64,000 bases of DNA from Temnopleurus reevesii (taxonomy: Eukaryota; Echinodermata; Echinoidea; Temnopleuroida; Temnopleuridae). A model generated the notes under the pieces. That model was not told the DNA's origin, did no database searches, and saw nothing but the letters and a program-made list of their open reading frames with translations. Each line of letters begins with the position of its first letter. Within the stretch, counting starts at the first letter, position 1. This document shows positions 25,501 through 40,500 of this stretch, in pieces. The stretch spans positions 4,488 through 68,487 of the forward strand of contig BQKZ01002385.1 of the NCBI GenBank assembly GCA_036244855.1, read 5' to 3'. The position numbers and the translations under genes are program-made.

Positions 25501-28500
25501 GGCAGGCGAGACAGCGATGGTGAAAATGTCAAGCGCTTTCAGGACAATATCCATCGTTTCCGCCTGTGAATAGGATGAAACATTTCGGCGTATTATTTTG
25601 TTATGTTTCACGAAATTAATGATTACCACACACTGTAGTATCGTTGCCAAGTATTCGAATTGATGTACGAAGCTGATGGTAACATCACTATGACGATAGT
25701 AATATGACTATTTTTTTTCACGTGCTTTTTAAATAAAAATGACCATTCATAAAACAAATGCGTACCAACTATGGATGGTTAAAAGTATTCTTAAAGACAA
25801 ACAAGAAACAATAACAATAACATGAATCGTTGGCATAACAGAAACAACAGCGATAAAAGAACAATGCCACTTTATGCTTAACATATTCACAAATCTTGGA
25901 AAACCATGAGGTCATATCATTAGGCAATTGACCACAAGAGGCTTCATACTTTTTATTGGTGGCTGGAAAACGCACTTTCTCTCATCAGATTAACACTACT
26001 GGAAATAACTACGTCTACTATCAATGGAATTTTCAATGATAATGTTTCTAATATCATTGCTGATAACGATTATAATTGCAATAACTAAGTATATCTACGG
26101 TTCTACTTTTCGTTACATATCTAATAACCATACTTGTCTCTAATATACTTGTCTCTAATATTACTTGTATTGATTTGGAAATGGAAATACCTCATTGATG
26201 ATCTTGATAGTAATGATGTAAACAGCGCCAACGAATGCACAAGAGGCAAGCACAGCAACAAAGCGAATGGCATCCCGATGTAGCTTGAGATTCATCGGTT
26301 TTGGATAGAGGATAGAGTGGACTAGCGCCCCCTTTGCTGTCGAGAACCCTGGTGGTAAAAGGAAAACTTTAGTTTAAAGTAGGAAATGGAAATATACAGT
26401 GCGTAAGATACAAATGTAAAGTGCAGAAGATATGAATGTTAAATATAAAAGGGATATATTTTCGATCATATTCATTTCAGATTCAACGTTCGAGATGAGT
26501 GATTACTTTCAAACGTGTGGATGGTTCTCTTAGGACAGATTTCTCTTTAGAAAAAAAAAATACATTTCAGAAAATAGTAACAGACGTGCACAAACACACG
26601 CAAAAAGAGACTTATGACACATTGCAGTTCCATTATCACCAGTGGTTAAACTGCCAAGTTGTACGTATAGCAAATTCCTCAAAGAAAATTCATCGACTGT
26701 CATTCTCTCACACAATCCACACACCTGCTAAGCTTTTTTTGTCATAATGGTTTTAGAAAATTTGAATACATGGCAGTCCATCGCAGGTGAACGAAGATCG
26801 ACACACAATACATTCAATGTTAAGGGATATGTAAATGGATGAATGACATTTATTTTTTTTCTATGGAATTAAATGACAAAAGTTGATTCTACATCAGGCA
26901 TGTTTACCTGTACTAACAACCACAGCCATGACCTTCTTCTTCCCGATCCTTCTGCTCTGCATGATGTGTGTACCGCAGAACAATGTATGTCGTTTGTGTA
27001 TTTCGGAACTGTAGAATTCTGGCGTGGTATCATCCTCTGGCGTTTTGTTTGGGATTGGTGTCTTGGTGATAGGCGTGGATTCACCTGTAAATTAGATTGT
27101 TTAAAAAAAGTATTGATTAGACGCTGGAAGCGTTGTGGTGAAGTGTTTCTGACTCGCCTTTTAACCAGAGGGGCATATATTCGAATCCCACCCATTCTGT
27201 TAATTTCGTTCAGCAAGAAAAGTAGCCACATTGTGCTGCATTCGAACAAGGTGAAATAAAGTGGGTTTTAGGACAATGGATCCGCACGTCGTGTATTGAC
27301 CTATGCGGACACAACAATCACAAGCCGTTTCCAATTTGAATAACATTACAAAGGATCTTTGAATTGGCATTCGACTTAATTGTGCGGAAATAGATTATAT
27401 CGTGTTATATGCTCTCATTGAGGGTGCATTCCTGAAGTAGAAGACAAACCATATTTCGGTCAAGAGATCTTACATTAGGGTGTTTTTTTTTATTTCAGTC
27501 AACTGTGACGGATAACACGTCGAGCGTAAGTAATACGTCATAGTTTAGCGCGCCTGCCTATTGTTACGTCCAGACTAGTTGCACACGTAACATTATGCAG
27601 ACGCGCAAAACTATGACGTACTACTTCCGGTCGACGTGCCCTTCGTCACAGTTGGGTTAAACCAAAACCTCCATATTGCTGATCAATACGTACCGGTCAA
27701 CATGCTCTCATTAACGATGCAGTTCCCGCTGACAAGGACGGCATCGCAGCTCATGAAACAGCCTTGACGTGGCAGCTCGATGAGATCACCTGGAACTAAG
27801 TCTTTCTCGTCTACTTCTCGGTATACTGCAAATGACGCGAGGCAATTAGTTGGGAGAGAAACGATAACAGAGTTGGATCAAAATAATATATTTTCTGGAA
27901 GTTATACATGTTTACAATGTATGTAATACATATCAATAGAAACCAAACCAAGAATGATTTAGTAGTTGGTTTATTATTGATATGCTTGCATGCGAAATAA
28001 CGTGTCAATTATTTTTGGTAACGAATACTTTTTGTGAAGAGGATTAATAGGATTAATGATCCAGTAATCAATTATAATTTTTACTACACAACTTCTACTT
28101 CTACAACTATTACTATTACTACTTGCATCAATTTAAGTGTAAATTATGTTCCTTTTATTTTTCCCCAGAGTTGTGATCAGTGCGAGCATCAGCGATGAAC
28201 AATTTTATGACAATCTTGAAGTTCTACCAATTAGGTTAATAATGATTGAAACCATTAAGTGTTTGTACCAATTCAAAACACAAATAAAATTTGACCTTAA
28301 TAACAAGAAGCATAAACACACTGAAAATGAAAATTGTGAACGGACTGTTGTACAAATGAGGAAAGGGGCGATGGTAAGTTGAAGAATATATATGAATATA
28401 TACAGAAGGTAAAATATCTTGGGGAAAATTTGCATATTTTGTATTCATATGATCCTGATGGATCACAGAAGATATTACAGTAAGTTTATTTCACAAAAAT

Positions 28501-31500
28501 TAGAAGTTTATTAAAAAAAAATCACATGCGTACACTTCCTACACTTATGCATTCTACGCCAATTCATGTGTTCGGAAAGCGCGTTACTTTGAGAACATTT
28601 AAAGAATAACCAAGAACAGCTAGAAAAAGAACATTTGGAGAGAGAAGATGGTAAGTGGTTGAAGAGGCCTGTTTGTTTTGGTATCGTTACAATGATTCAA
28701 GCTGTTAAAGGGTCAATGGAGATCACATCACTCGCTTCACTAGTAAAATGCCGCAAGCCAAAAACTCGACTTTGACATAGTCAAATAGACGGGCAAGCTA
28801 ATGTCCATGAGGCTGCCCTCGAAATTCCCCAGAACTATCCCAGATAGACACGGTAGAGGTAACATGGCCAATAGAAGTTTTACTAATAGGATTGGTGTAC
28901 AGAATGCAACTACCGATTTGCGAACTGAACATTGTGAGATCATCAACTTACATCCATCATTCTCCAGAGCAAAAATACTAAAACGAAAACGGTGAAATCT
29001 ACTGTTTTGAAAACGAATCAAATTTATTATATGATAAATCTTATGAATGCTTTATTTACCTTAAAACGAAACATATATTGATTATCCTAAATATTATATG
29101 ACAATTAATGTTTTGTTTCCTCTGGAGAAGGTTGCTTATTGGTCTGACTTTCCGCCAGACGTGTGGAATCAAGCAAAAATTGGTGTGTATTAGAATATAG
29201 AATAAAGAATATAAGATAACAAAAATCAAGGCAATTAAATTTGGTAATTATCATGCTTGATTAAAATACTCACCATCCCCTCCACGACATACTGCAACAG
29301 TGGTACGAGAAGCAACCATCTTACGAAGTGCAATGCTTTGCTAAGTAGAACACATAAAATATTAGAAATTTTGAGATCATATCGCATAATTTATGGACGA
29401 ACAATTGACATAAATAACCTTGTGTCATCACAGAGTCGTTTCCATACATTTAGTGAATGCAAGATATACTTAATTCACCAATGTGTAACATTGCATTGAA
29501 GCCCAGAAATTATTAATGACATTTTGATTTTAAACACAAATATATGATTGTTTGTTTTTATATTCCCCGCGTGGCTGAAACGCGAGTAAACAGACAAAAT
29601 GTGCAGCTGCATGAATATTGCTTGTGCAAAATTGATAAACCTATTATTTGATTTCATACTACAACACTATTTTGTACCATTAACGATGTTAACTCGATTC
29701 AGTGGAAATGACATTTTTTTTTACATTCTCTTGAACTAGAACCTCATGTGAAAGCTCTTGCTTGGCGAGAAAGATGTCTATCAGCTCTTAAACTTTGACT
29801 TGACGATCTAAAGAGAAAATAACCTGCGGTATTATCGTGTTTTCCGCAGTTAAACAATCTCACTGTCCATCTTTCGTCACCGTGAATTGTATCTTTCCCC
29901 AATTGCCAATTTGACATCTCTAATAGGGGTTAAGTTAGATTCAAGAAGGTGATTATCGACTTCCCTATTTAGGAGTCAATTGTATGCCCGTGCAGAACAC
30001 GAACAGTATTTTGCATTCAATCAGATAGTAACCCAAATCATTAGCAGGTTTAATACTTGACAAATTTTTACAAGTATGGATGATTTCATAACATGTGGAT
30101 TAAACCCATTTTGATTATTTTAATCTAAATTTTGTGGAGAATAAGACAAAATTCGCTGGTTAAGATGGGACCGATTGGCTCTTGCCAGCACTCGATCAAT
30201 GAACAAAGTGATGATACATAAATGAATGTAATTTGCATATATGAATAGTTAATGCGTGTTTCAGAAACCACGCGTATTTATACCTTGTATGATTATTTCA
30301 TCTGACAGTGGTAACGCACCAAAGAGTACAAATATTTTCTAAAGAAACACGTAACCCCCAAATCATACTTAACATTTTGCTTACAGCTAATCTTTAGAAA
30401 CATACATTCCTTGTTTAATTGGCAGAGTCGAAGAAAAATTATGAAGAAGATAAAGAGACAAAATGACTTTTTGAAATAGGAAGTGCAATTTCCAAGAAAA
30501 TTAGATTCATCGTCATATTAGTGCTCTAATGAATAACCACACAAGGCTCCCCATGAATACGATAAATACCGTGATCGAAAAAGGGATTATTGGAACTGAA
30601 AATTAATACCACTCACAGACGAAAATCATTACGTATTTAAATACAATTTGCGTTTAACAGTCACATCAATAGCGATAAGGAGCTGTAAGAAGAACCGCGT
30701 CCTGAATGCTAGGTCGTATGAATCGAATGCAATACATCGACAATGTATCTATGCTGCCAATTTATTGGGGATAAGATAGGAAGTCATCTTGTTATTACAA
30801 AATTGTTTGGCGCCGCTAGCTGTGAGTCGACTAACGGCTGTTATTGCTCCATTAAATTCCAACAAGATTACACCACTTTTCATTTCGTTAAGCTTGCAAT
30901 AAAAATGTGCAGTGACGAAAATACAAAATGAATTTCCTTTTCCGATGATATTTATGCTAGGGTGTAACGGCGTACAGAGGGCACAAACGAGAGAGAAAAT
31001 TGACGTCACGACCCGAAGGTAGACTCAATGATTCAACTCGCAACACATTTAGAAAAAAAAGCTAAAGGCGTATTTGGTTTTGGTGGTGTTATTCTGAACA
31101 AACCGTGAACATAAAATTCAAATAGGTAAATCAATTTAATAATTTCTTGGAAAACCTATTTTATTTCTCCAAAAGTAGTTTACATTTATTTCTTTCAAAT
31201 ATATCATTATTTCAAAAATGAAATATGAATTCAGAGAGCTGACAGGTAGATTGGATTGTATTAGTGTCTGGTTTCGTTTCAGTATTTCAATAATACAAAA
31301 AAATCTACTTCTGATCTGTCTATATTTGTATATCTGTGAACCAGTACAAAATAATGACAATTTTACGGATTTAATGCTTACCTTTCTTGTGCTGTACACG
31401 GTGAGAGTGATGGAGATTAATGACATGCAGATGATTGCAACAGAGAAATAGATGTAATTATATCCGAATATCCATAAACAAACGCTGTACACTTGGAATA

Positions 31501-34500
31501 CGTAGAACGGATTCAGAGCCTGTAATCAAAAGAAAAGGAAATATAATTCAGAACAATACAGGGGAGAAACTTGCAATGGTAATTAGGTTTTATAGCTCAA
31601 ATCATTTCATAGATTTTAGAAGTAAACAATCATGGGGTAAATATATATATCTTCGTTGAGTGGTGAAAAATAGGTATATGAATATATCTTAATTTAATAA
31701 GATATCACAAGATTGATAATTCGACCTAAAGCTTACCTCTTGAAAGAAGAGGACAGGAATGGATCTGAGACCGATGTGTATCTCGTTCCAACCATACATG
31801 TCCCGACTGATGGAGAAATAATATGTACATATATAGAACAATGTAAGAAATATTGACTGGAAAATTAATCAATCGTAGACTTCAATTTGTTATAACAAAT
31901 GAAAAGTGCGCTTAATTGGCATCCTGAACAGCTATGATTCTAAGTACATGCAAGTATAATTTTAGGCGAATATGTTATTTCCTAGCGAAGTCATCCGAGG
32001 TTTGATGATTTCTAGTTCTTAATTATTACAGAAACTTTCAAGTAACTCTCCTTCCATCATAATGCTTGTCGATTGTAACTATCCCATGGAATGGGATACT
32101 ATATGACTGACAATTTTTAATGTTTTAAATCATACATTAAGTGGATTTTCAACAAAATTGGCTAATGTTCTCGTTAATCTAATCAACTAAAAATCATGCG
32201 CTATATACAAATAAGTGTAAGTCAAGCTTGTAATTATAAAAAGTTGCAATTACATACGTTCTTGACTGCTCTTTTGCACCAAGCCCATTGTACTTCGTGT
32301 AGAACTCGTAAGGTCGAACAGTACAATCCAAGCCTCTAGAGAGAGAGAGAAATGAAACAAAAAATTACTCGTTCATAAATAATTTATCAAAGCAAACTAC
32401 AATTGAAACAAAATTAAATAAACTCGGTTGTTCTTATGACGTCAAAGAAAGCTGAAAACTTATATGCAATCATTTAATTTTTATGAGAGCATTTGATTTC
32501 ATTTTGTCTTGTTATTGTGTTTTTTGCTTTCTCAGAATATTATATTTCACTGAAAAATTCAAAATAACAGATCAAGGAAATGAAATTTATCTCAACATTC
32601 GGATACAATTTTTGTCTAACTTTGGTTCTAATTTGTTAAAATATAAAAATAAATAAATGATAATACCGAATTAACAAGTTTATTATCGAGATTAATTATG
32701 CACATATCTTTTCTTTCACGATTTACCAATCCGAAGCGTCCTTACCTTAGCTTGTAGAAGGTATTCCCGCTGAAGTCCCAGATGTATTTCATCTTTTGGA
32801 ACATGAAAAAGCGAACTGTCTCTAATTTTGGCTGAAAATGATTAATTCAAAATAAAAGAGAACAAGTGAATATGAAACAAAGTTCCACCATATCATGTCT
32901 ACCCCAATGCATGTTACGGTAATGCATTTCAAATATCTACTGAAATAAATATTGAGCAACTTCAGAGGTTGGTTTAAAATAACATAATTCTGCAACAGAC
33001 TATTGACAACTCAGAAATCAAAATCTGTTTTTTTCTAGACATCAAAATAAGAGTTTTCAGAAAATTAGGAAACAGTAAGAAGAATTCGAGATTTACCCAA
33101 ATGGACAAAGAGCAGCCAAAATCTAATTACTTATGGCTCATTAATTTGCTCCAAACATGACGGATGGTGATGTATTGGAAAACATTACAACTTTAGCATC
33201 CATGGGTACAAGTATAAAATAAAGATGTGAGTTCATACATATTAAATGGTACTTTTTAAATGGATAAGTGTGGCTGTAAATTTGTAAATATGTGTGACCT
33301 ACTATTTTAGGGTCGTCTTTGCATTAATCAACAAAGGGCATTGTAGCGGGAAGTTTTGCATTGACATGATATTGCCATCGTACAACAGCTTGCCACTTTG
33401 ATGTTAACGTTGCGTCATCACTAAGCAAGTTTGCCCAAATAAAGAACGAAATAAATAATTTCAACACGTTAGTTGTGACCTCATGAGGAAATGATGTATA
33501 TTTGTGTTTGGGACGGTCTGCATTTGGAAAGTTGGAAATTTATTAATGTTCATCATCGACATATAAAGCCAACAGTCTGTTCATAATATATTTATTATTG
33601 AATTGAATTTGAATTGGATTAAATTTATTTGTTCCTCTTTCATATACATAATAAATACAAAATAACATGACAAGTGAAAAAATTAAGGGAGGAGAGTACC
33701 CTGAAAGCGCAGTTTGTGTTGGGATCGCATTTACATCCTTACAACATAACCTTTACAACATAACATTATGTTAAGCAAGTTATACAAAATGAAAAAGGAA
33801 GTAGCAATAGTTTGATTACAATTGATGAAAGAACATTATACATGTCAAATAAAAATAAAGAGTTGGTATAATTTTGTGTTTATTGCGAATTGAAGATTCC
33901 TTGGTTGAGCGGTTGGGTGTGCTTTTGGTAACAGTAGGTAGTGCACTTACCATCATGGGGTCTGGCCCGCCATTGATTCCACTCGTAAATTCTGCATGAT
34001 TCTTTTCGCTGTAAAATATAAAGATCGCTACTTATTATTTAGCTTTTATGACAATTCACAATGACAGGACGACAATTTGATAATGGTTCTTGACATCACT
34101 AGGTGTGGAAAAATGAAATATCATTCCAATTGCAACATGTGCCTAGATGTTTACTGATTAGGACAAACTATATATTCACACTTTATGTTCACATTCACAC
34201 TTATATTCACACTTTATCAAATGATACAGAATTACATGTACACTATGTTAAAAATATAAGAAATTAAGGAACGATTACTGATTATTAGCTTATTGAATGT
34301 TTTCATGTGTACTTGTTTAATCCTTGACTGCTTGAGGTGCTTTGTATACTGCACTCCCTGTGTCAAGTTTATTTTGTGCGGCTCCTTGGAGCGGTTTTTA
34401 AAACTCTTTGATCCTTTTCACCTCTATAAATTGTTTTCTGCGTGTCGTATGAAAAAATAGGCTGCTAATACCTAAGCAGGATGTAATCTGTACGATATAC

Positions 34501-37500
34501 ACAATAATAGTACACAAAGGGTGTTATTACGATTGCGTGTATACACGCACTTGACACTCCTGCATAGATCAGTGCACATGCATGTGGGACGTTAAGGGTT
34601 AAACGGTATCTGTAGGAAACTTTATTGAAGCACACTTACCTTGGTACTTCGATGTCCTCTGTTTTTACCAACGCTATGTGCCATCTTTTGTAGAAATCCT
34701 TGGGAAATGATTTAAAAAAAAAGAAGAAAACGAGTATTCTGATTTACAATCTACTAAATAGGCTGAGTTTGAAATACAGCATCATCCTTAAACCGATAGA
34801 CTAGTTTTTGGAGAGATGGCGCTTCAGATATGTAACTAGGTTGTGAGCTGCAGTAAAAATATTGCCATAATGGAGTTTTTAAATGGTAAATTAGAGAGCA
34901 TTTTCATAGTTTGTTTGAATAAAATTGGTCAAAAATGGCTTAATTATCGCAAAGTAAGAAATGACGACATCATCGCTCCCCCCAGCACAGCATGCTTCAC
35001 GTACAAAATGAATACGAACTCACACGCCGCATACAATACCACCGGCACTTCAGCCATTCTACGCTGCTCGACCCGGCGTTTGAATCATTAGTGCACCGTA
35101 GGAATGACGCATGATTGGCATTTTCGAAGCAAAATACGCAAGAATAAGTGCGAAAAAAAATTATCCTAATGTCGTACACAGTTATGTTTAGGCATGTAAA
35201 GTAATTTGTGAATACATCAGCTCATTTTACATAAATTTCGGCATCCCGACCATTACGAATCAATACCTTTCATGTTAATCTAATGATAATCTCGATCATA
35301 AATTCCAACATAAACCCATACATCCTGCATGATGATTTTGAATGATTCAGTTTATTCACTGATCACTGGTAATGTGTTGACTTAATAATTGAAGAGAAAG
35401 TAAAAATGTTAGAATGATTCTAAGTGGCAGGCTTAGTGGCAAATTCCAATTTGATACCGGTTTCTTTCCAGCAAGCGTGGCTGCGTGCACGTCACAAAGT
35501 GGCTCGAAATAATTGAACTACAACCCATTTGATACACGTTGCTATGTCGGGCAAGCCTTGATCACGATTTAAATGGATCACCTGCGTATAGGGAACACAG
35601 GCAAAAGGGATCTACCCATTTTGCCATATATATTCCCCATGCTGTACGTGAACCTGATATGGACGAAAGAACTTGATTTTCTTTTAAAAGTATTATTTAT
35701 GATTTGTAAGTAGAATAGGGAACGTTTATTTTTTAAACCAAACCCACCTTGATTAGTATACATTCTGCATCGTTCAGGTTACACCTGTTATAAAGTGCGT
35801 TGACCTTCCACTTGGGTTTCCATCTGAAGAAGACGAGAAGTAGTCCACACGTCAAGATCCCTGCGATACAGGATAGGATGGTCTTCGGGATACTTCTTTT
35901 GTATCCATGGCACTCCTGTAAAATGATGACATACATTAATGAATCACAGTTGCTGGCTCAAGAATTTTGTGTTTTTTTCCTATAGGCTGATACAGTTTGA
36001 CCAAACTATTGCTGATCCAGAGTGATAACAGTGCCTCCCCTTGTCCTACATATAGACGATTGAGGCCCTAACCAGTTTCTTTCGACAAGGTCAAATTGGC
36101 ACCAGCGTATCAAGAATCACAGCAGCAGATTAATGGCTAACGGATCAATTTGAATTTAACATTTTCTGGTTTTCATGTGAAACCATCCTAGAACCAAAAC
36201 GGTCTATCCTTTCCTTGATACACATTGCTGGTGGCGTTGGTATTTTTAATTAAAAAACGATGATAATCTATGACAGAAGGCAATATTTCCAGACATGAGT
36301 CCATGATCAGATGATGTTTTGATAGCAACCGTTGTTTACAAAGGGCTTAAGTTAGCACATTCAATTGCTAATCAGTCCAGTATTATCTCATAGGGTATGT
36401 TAATTTAAATGATCCACAAAGACAATGATTGATGAAAATAAAGATATCATTTGTACTCTTTAATCATCAGATATATTGGATACATTAAAGGAAGATATAA
36501 AAAATGATTAGTTTGGTACGTTCACAGACATGACACTGCTGTAATGAGAACTCTTCACAGGATAGAAAACGTTTGATAACATACAGGTTTGCACCATTTT
36601 CTACAAAACAATGTTCATGTAGAAGAATAAAGTCTGGTGTATGAATGCTATATCAGTGAAAATTGGAAGGTGCAATAATGCTGATGGGCACCGGCAAATC
36701 AAAAATATTGCATGTCCATCTGGTTAAAGAAATGTAGACTTAATTTTAACTACATTTTGCAGTTCCTTTGAAATCTATCTGAACTTTCTAGCAATACCAA
36801 TTTCGTAATACAAGGGCCATTCATACATGGTCCTTAAAATGTAGAACAACTTACTTCATATGATCCCAGTTATTCAAAAAATTGTGACGAATACACGATC
36901 ATCGTATCGATTGAGATTTCAAATAAACATTGTCTTTATTGTCCACATATGTTAACAATTAACCCTATTTTAACTGGGCTTTTTCAGACCAAGTTTATAC
37001 TGGNNNNNNNNNNNNNNNNNNNNNNNNNNNNNNNNNNNNNNNNNNNNNNNNNNNNNNNNNNNNNNNNNNNNNNNNNNNNNNNNNNNNNNNNNNNNNNNNN
37101 NNNNNNNNNNNNNNNNNNNNNNNNNNNNNNNNNNNNNNNNNNNNNNNNNNNNNNNNNNNNNNNNNNNNNNNNNNNNNNNNNNNNNNNNNNNNNNNNNNNN
37201 NNNNNNNNNNNNNNNNNNNNNNNNNNNNNNNNNNNNNNNNNNNNNNNNNNNNNNNNNNNNNNNNNNNNNNNNNNNNNNNNNNNNNNNNNNNNNNNNNNNN
37301 NNNNNNNNNNNNNNNNNNNNNNNNNNNNNNNNNNNNNNNNNNNNNNNNNNNNNNNNNNNNNNNNNNNNNNNNNNNNNNNNNNNNNNNNNNNNNNNNNNNN
37401 NNNNNNNNNNNNNNNNNNNNNNNNNNNNNNNNNNNNNNNNNNNNNNNNNNNNNNNNNNNNNNNNNNNNNNNNNNNNNNNNNNNNNNNNNNNNNNNNNNNN

Positions 37501-40500
37501 NNNNNNNNNNNNNNNNNNNNNNNNNNNNNNNCCCCCCCCCCCAGTTGGAATAGGGTTAAAAAATTACATTGCTGCCATAACATATCCGACACTGCAACAC
37601 CTAGAATTGCATCCTATTAAGACCTTTTAATCCTAAAGAGGAGTGGTACGTTTGGATAGAGCACACTACCAATATGGTTTTATGCAACAGTAGACACATC
37701 CAATGGCTACCGTCACTCCAGGCATCAGGTCCACCGTCCCTTCATGGAGTGCAGACACACCCCTGACTGCCTGAGCAAACCTGGTCACGATGCCGAAAGG
37801 GAGGCGACCCGGTTAGCTATCAGAAGCATCTTCACGGCTCATTCAGTACGCAGGTGTCAATCCGGAATTATAGTGGGTAAATAATGACTCCCTCGCGTCG
37901 TATCCGACATCTACCGAATCTTTCTAAAGGCCGACACACATCTTTGAGTTTTAGAATGCGTCGGCCTAGCGTTTTTGAAAAACGCTTCCCGAACGCAGAG
38001 TGTACGCTGATCAAACGTTCGACTGATGCTAGCTCCACCTGCACTCAAGGAGAATGCGCCAACGTCAGTCTACCTTGGGACCTGCGACTTTGTGCGTCCA
38101 GGGAGTGCTTTTATTTTTTTCAAAAACACTCCTCGAACGCACAGTGTACATTGATAAGTCGGTGGATTGACGTATAGATTTCGCCCATCGAGCGTACGCC
38201 AAGGCTCAGTCCACCGTATGACCTACGTCTTTAAACGTACATCAGTGTACATAGAGCGTTTTTTATTGTTTTAGAAGCGCTGCATAGGTCGACGTAGGAT
38301 ACAACTCAAAGGTGTGAGTCGGCCTATAGATAATCGATTTCTATCCTCTTATTAGTAGCTCTCGCTTTCATCTTGATAAGTCATCCGAGCAATAACCATG
38401 TTCCCACTGGAATAACATGTCACTTGGTCTACTGCCATTTCGTCCATCGTGAAATAGCGCGATATCCCCCCCCCCCACCCCAAATTACAATTGTTAACAT
38501 TGACCAATGTTGTGTATTGTGATTATTGTACATTTTGACCCATTAGAGGTAGAAATATTGACAAATTTGACAAAATTGACAAATATCACCCTTTATGCAA
38601 AGAGATATCGGAATTTGCAAAATGAGGAACAAATAAATCAATAAACTCTATGAAATTATCTGATTTTATTTTTTCCACATTTCTAAAATTTTGTCTCATA
38701 ATAATATTCAAAGTTTACAATAATCTGTTCGGTAGGTGTAGATTAGACAACAGATAACAAGCTGTATGGAATTTCCCCTTCGTAAAACAGAGAACGCTAC
38801 ATTTAGCCCTGTTTAGCAGAAAAGCCTCTATCTTGTTCGATATTGTTTTGTCAATAGTTGTTGTAAATCGTTTTGTTTTCGATGTAATATATTTTTTATC
38901 CATTGTAGTTTTGTAAAGTATATGGCCACATTGTAAATAAGCTCTGGAGCTTTCATTGGCTCATCCTATGAAGATGTTAATATATATTGATATACCATGT
39001 TCGTAATGCTGTATTTTCCAGTCTGGACAAATGGACAATAAATCGAATAAGAATTTATTTGGTTTACTGATCTATTTTAAGCACTCTTACATTGTTTCGT
39101 CGATTTGAAATGAACCAAATGTTATGCAGCACATTGGGTAGTCAAAAACGTTTTCAAAGATGCTATGGGATTCGGCGGCCTTGAAAAATACATCCACATT
39201 GTTCACTGAAAGTCTGTATTATTTTATTGCCACAATCAAAATAATTTCAGTGAAAATAACTTATTTTAGGTTCACCTTCGATCAACCCATATCACTTTCT
39301 GCGGGATGACCTTTGCTATCAATACATGCAATCCCGCTTTATCCCAGTAAAATCACTTTTAGCACCAAATGACTTGTCATTCTCGGCAGTGAACCGCACT
39401 ACATAATCAAATTGCAAATGTAATAAAACGGCTGGAATTCGCCTTTAGGAATATTACAGTCCTGGGTAGTGGAATTGCTTGTTTGGGGCTTTTCAATAGA
39501 GTAGAATAAAGTTACGCCTCTTGTTTCATGAAGGAAATAGAGCGAGAATCATATTTCATTAGGCATGTTTCGTATCAAACGGATAGCTAACGGTGAACAT
39601 GACAGTGTGTAAATACAAGCCCGTCTAAAAGTGGTTATGCTAAAAATTCCTTGGAAGAAGAATTCATAAAAAATCTCACCTATCATGACTATCAAATCGA
39701 CTTTTCCTGTGAGATTACAAGTTTTCATATTTTCTGCCATTTTTTTAACAGCGCCGCGTGCCCTCACAACCTAAATACATACATTTAAACAAGTTTACCA
39801 TGTTTACATAAAAAGATATAAAAGAAATGAACATAAAGGTATTCATACTGTGTTCCAAGTTCTATAAGGGTATTCATGAGATTATCCTATTATTGCCATT
39901 AATTTCTCATCGTTCTGAATCATCGTCTTAGTGCAAAAGTACATGGGATATAATTTTATACCCTCACATCGACAAATGTTGGAAATTCTGTGGAAGCTCT
40001 CAATGTACTAAATCCAAGCAATGTTTTGACATCGACATAAGATAATGCCCAGCCCCTATACGCCATAAATCATGTGGAAATGATTTACCCAACATCAGGT
40101 TTAGATAATATCCCCAAAATGTTCTAATATAGTTAAATCAATTGATGCTATATCCATGGATTTACAAATCCATAATAAAACACTAGACAGAATACAGATT
40201 ACATAAGTTAAGGTAGTGTTGCGAGGCTGGAAATTGTAGCTTGCCCCATCTAGCATCAACACATGCATAACGTGTGAATTCTCTTACTTGAAATACGATA
40301 TTTGTTTTCAAAGGAACGAATACCTCACGATTGTGTATTTGATAAAATATGTGTGGATATTTCCAAAATAACAGCACGATATAAATTTGAATAATGGTAT
40401 AACGAAAAAAACACGTAGGGTGTTTCAAAGTGACGCACTTAATCTTTATTTGTTCACATTTTTTACTTTTAGGTGAAGATGCCATGCGCCGAATTTAATG

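Noticed and set aside
26873..27259. A 128-residue plus-strand open frame
   Set aside because: It is the antisense shadow of ATPase exon 11, whose minus-strand frame has conserved P5B motifs and proper splice sites.
36949..37620. Long open frames across the N run
   Set aside because: They exist only because N codons contain no stops; the flanks are transposon ends.
37884..38177. A 97-residue open frame
   Set aside because: Falls almost entirely inside a family-1 MITE copy.
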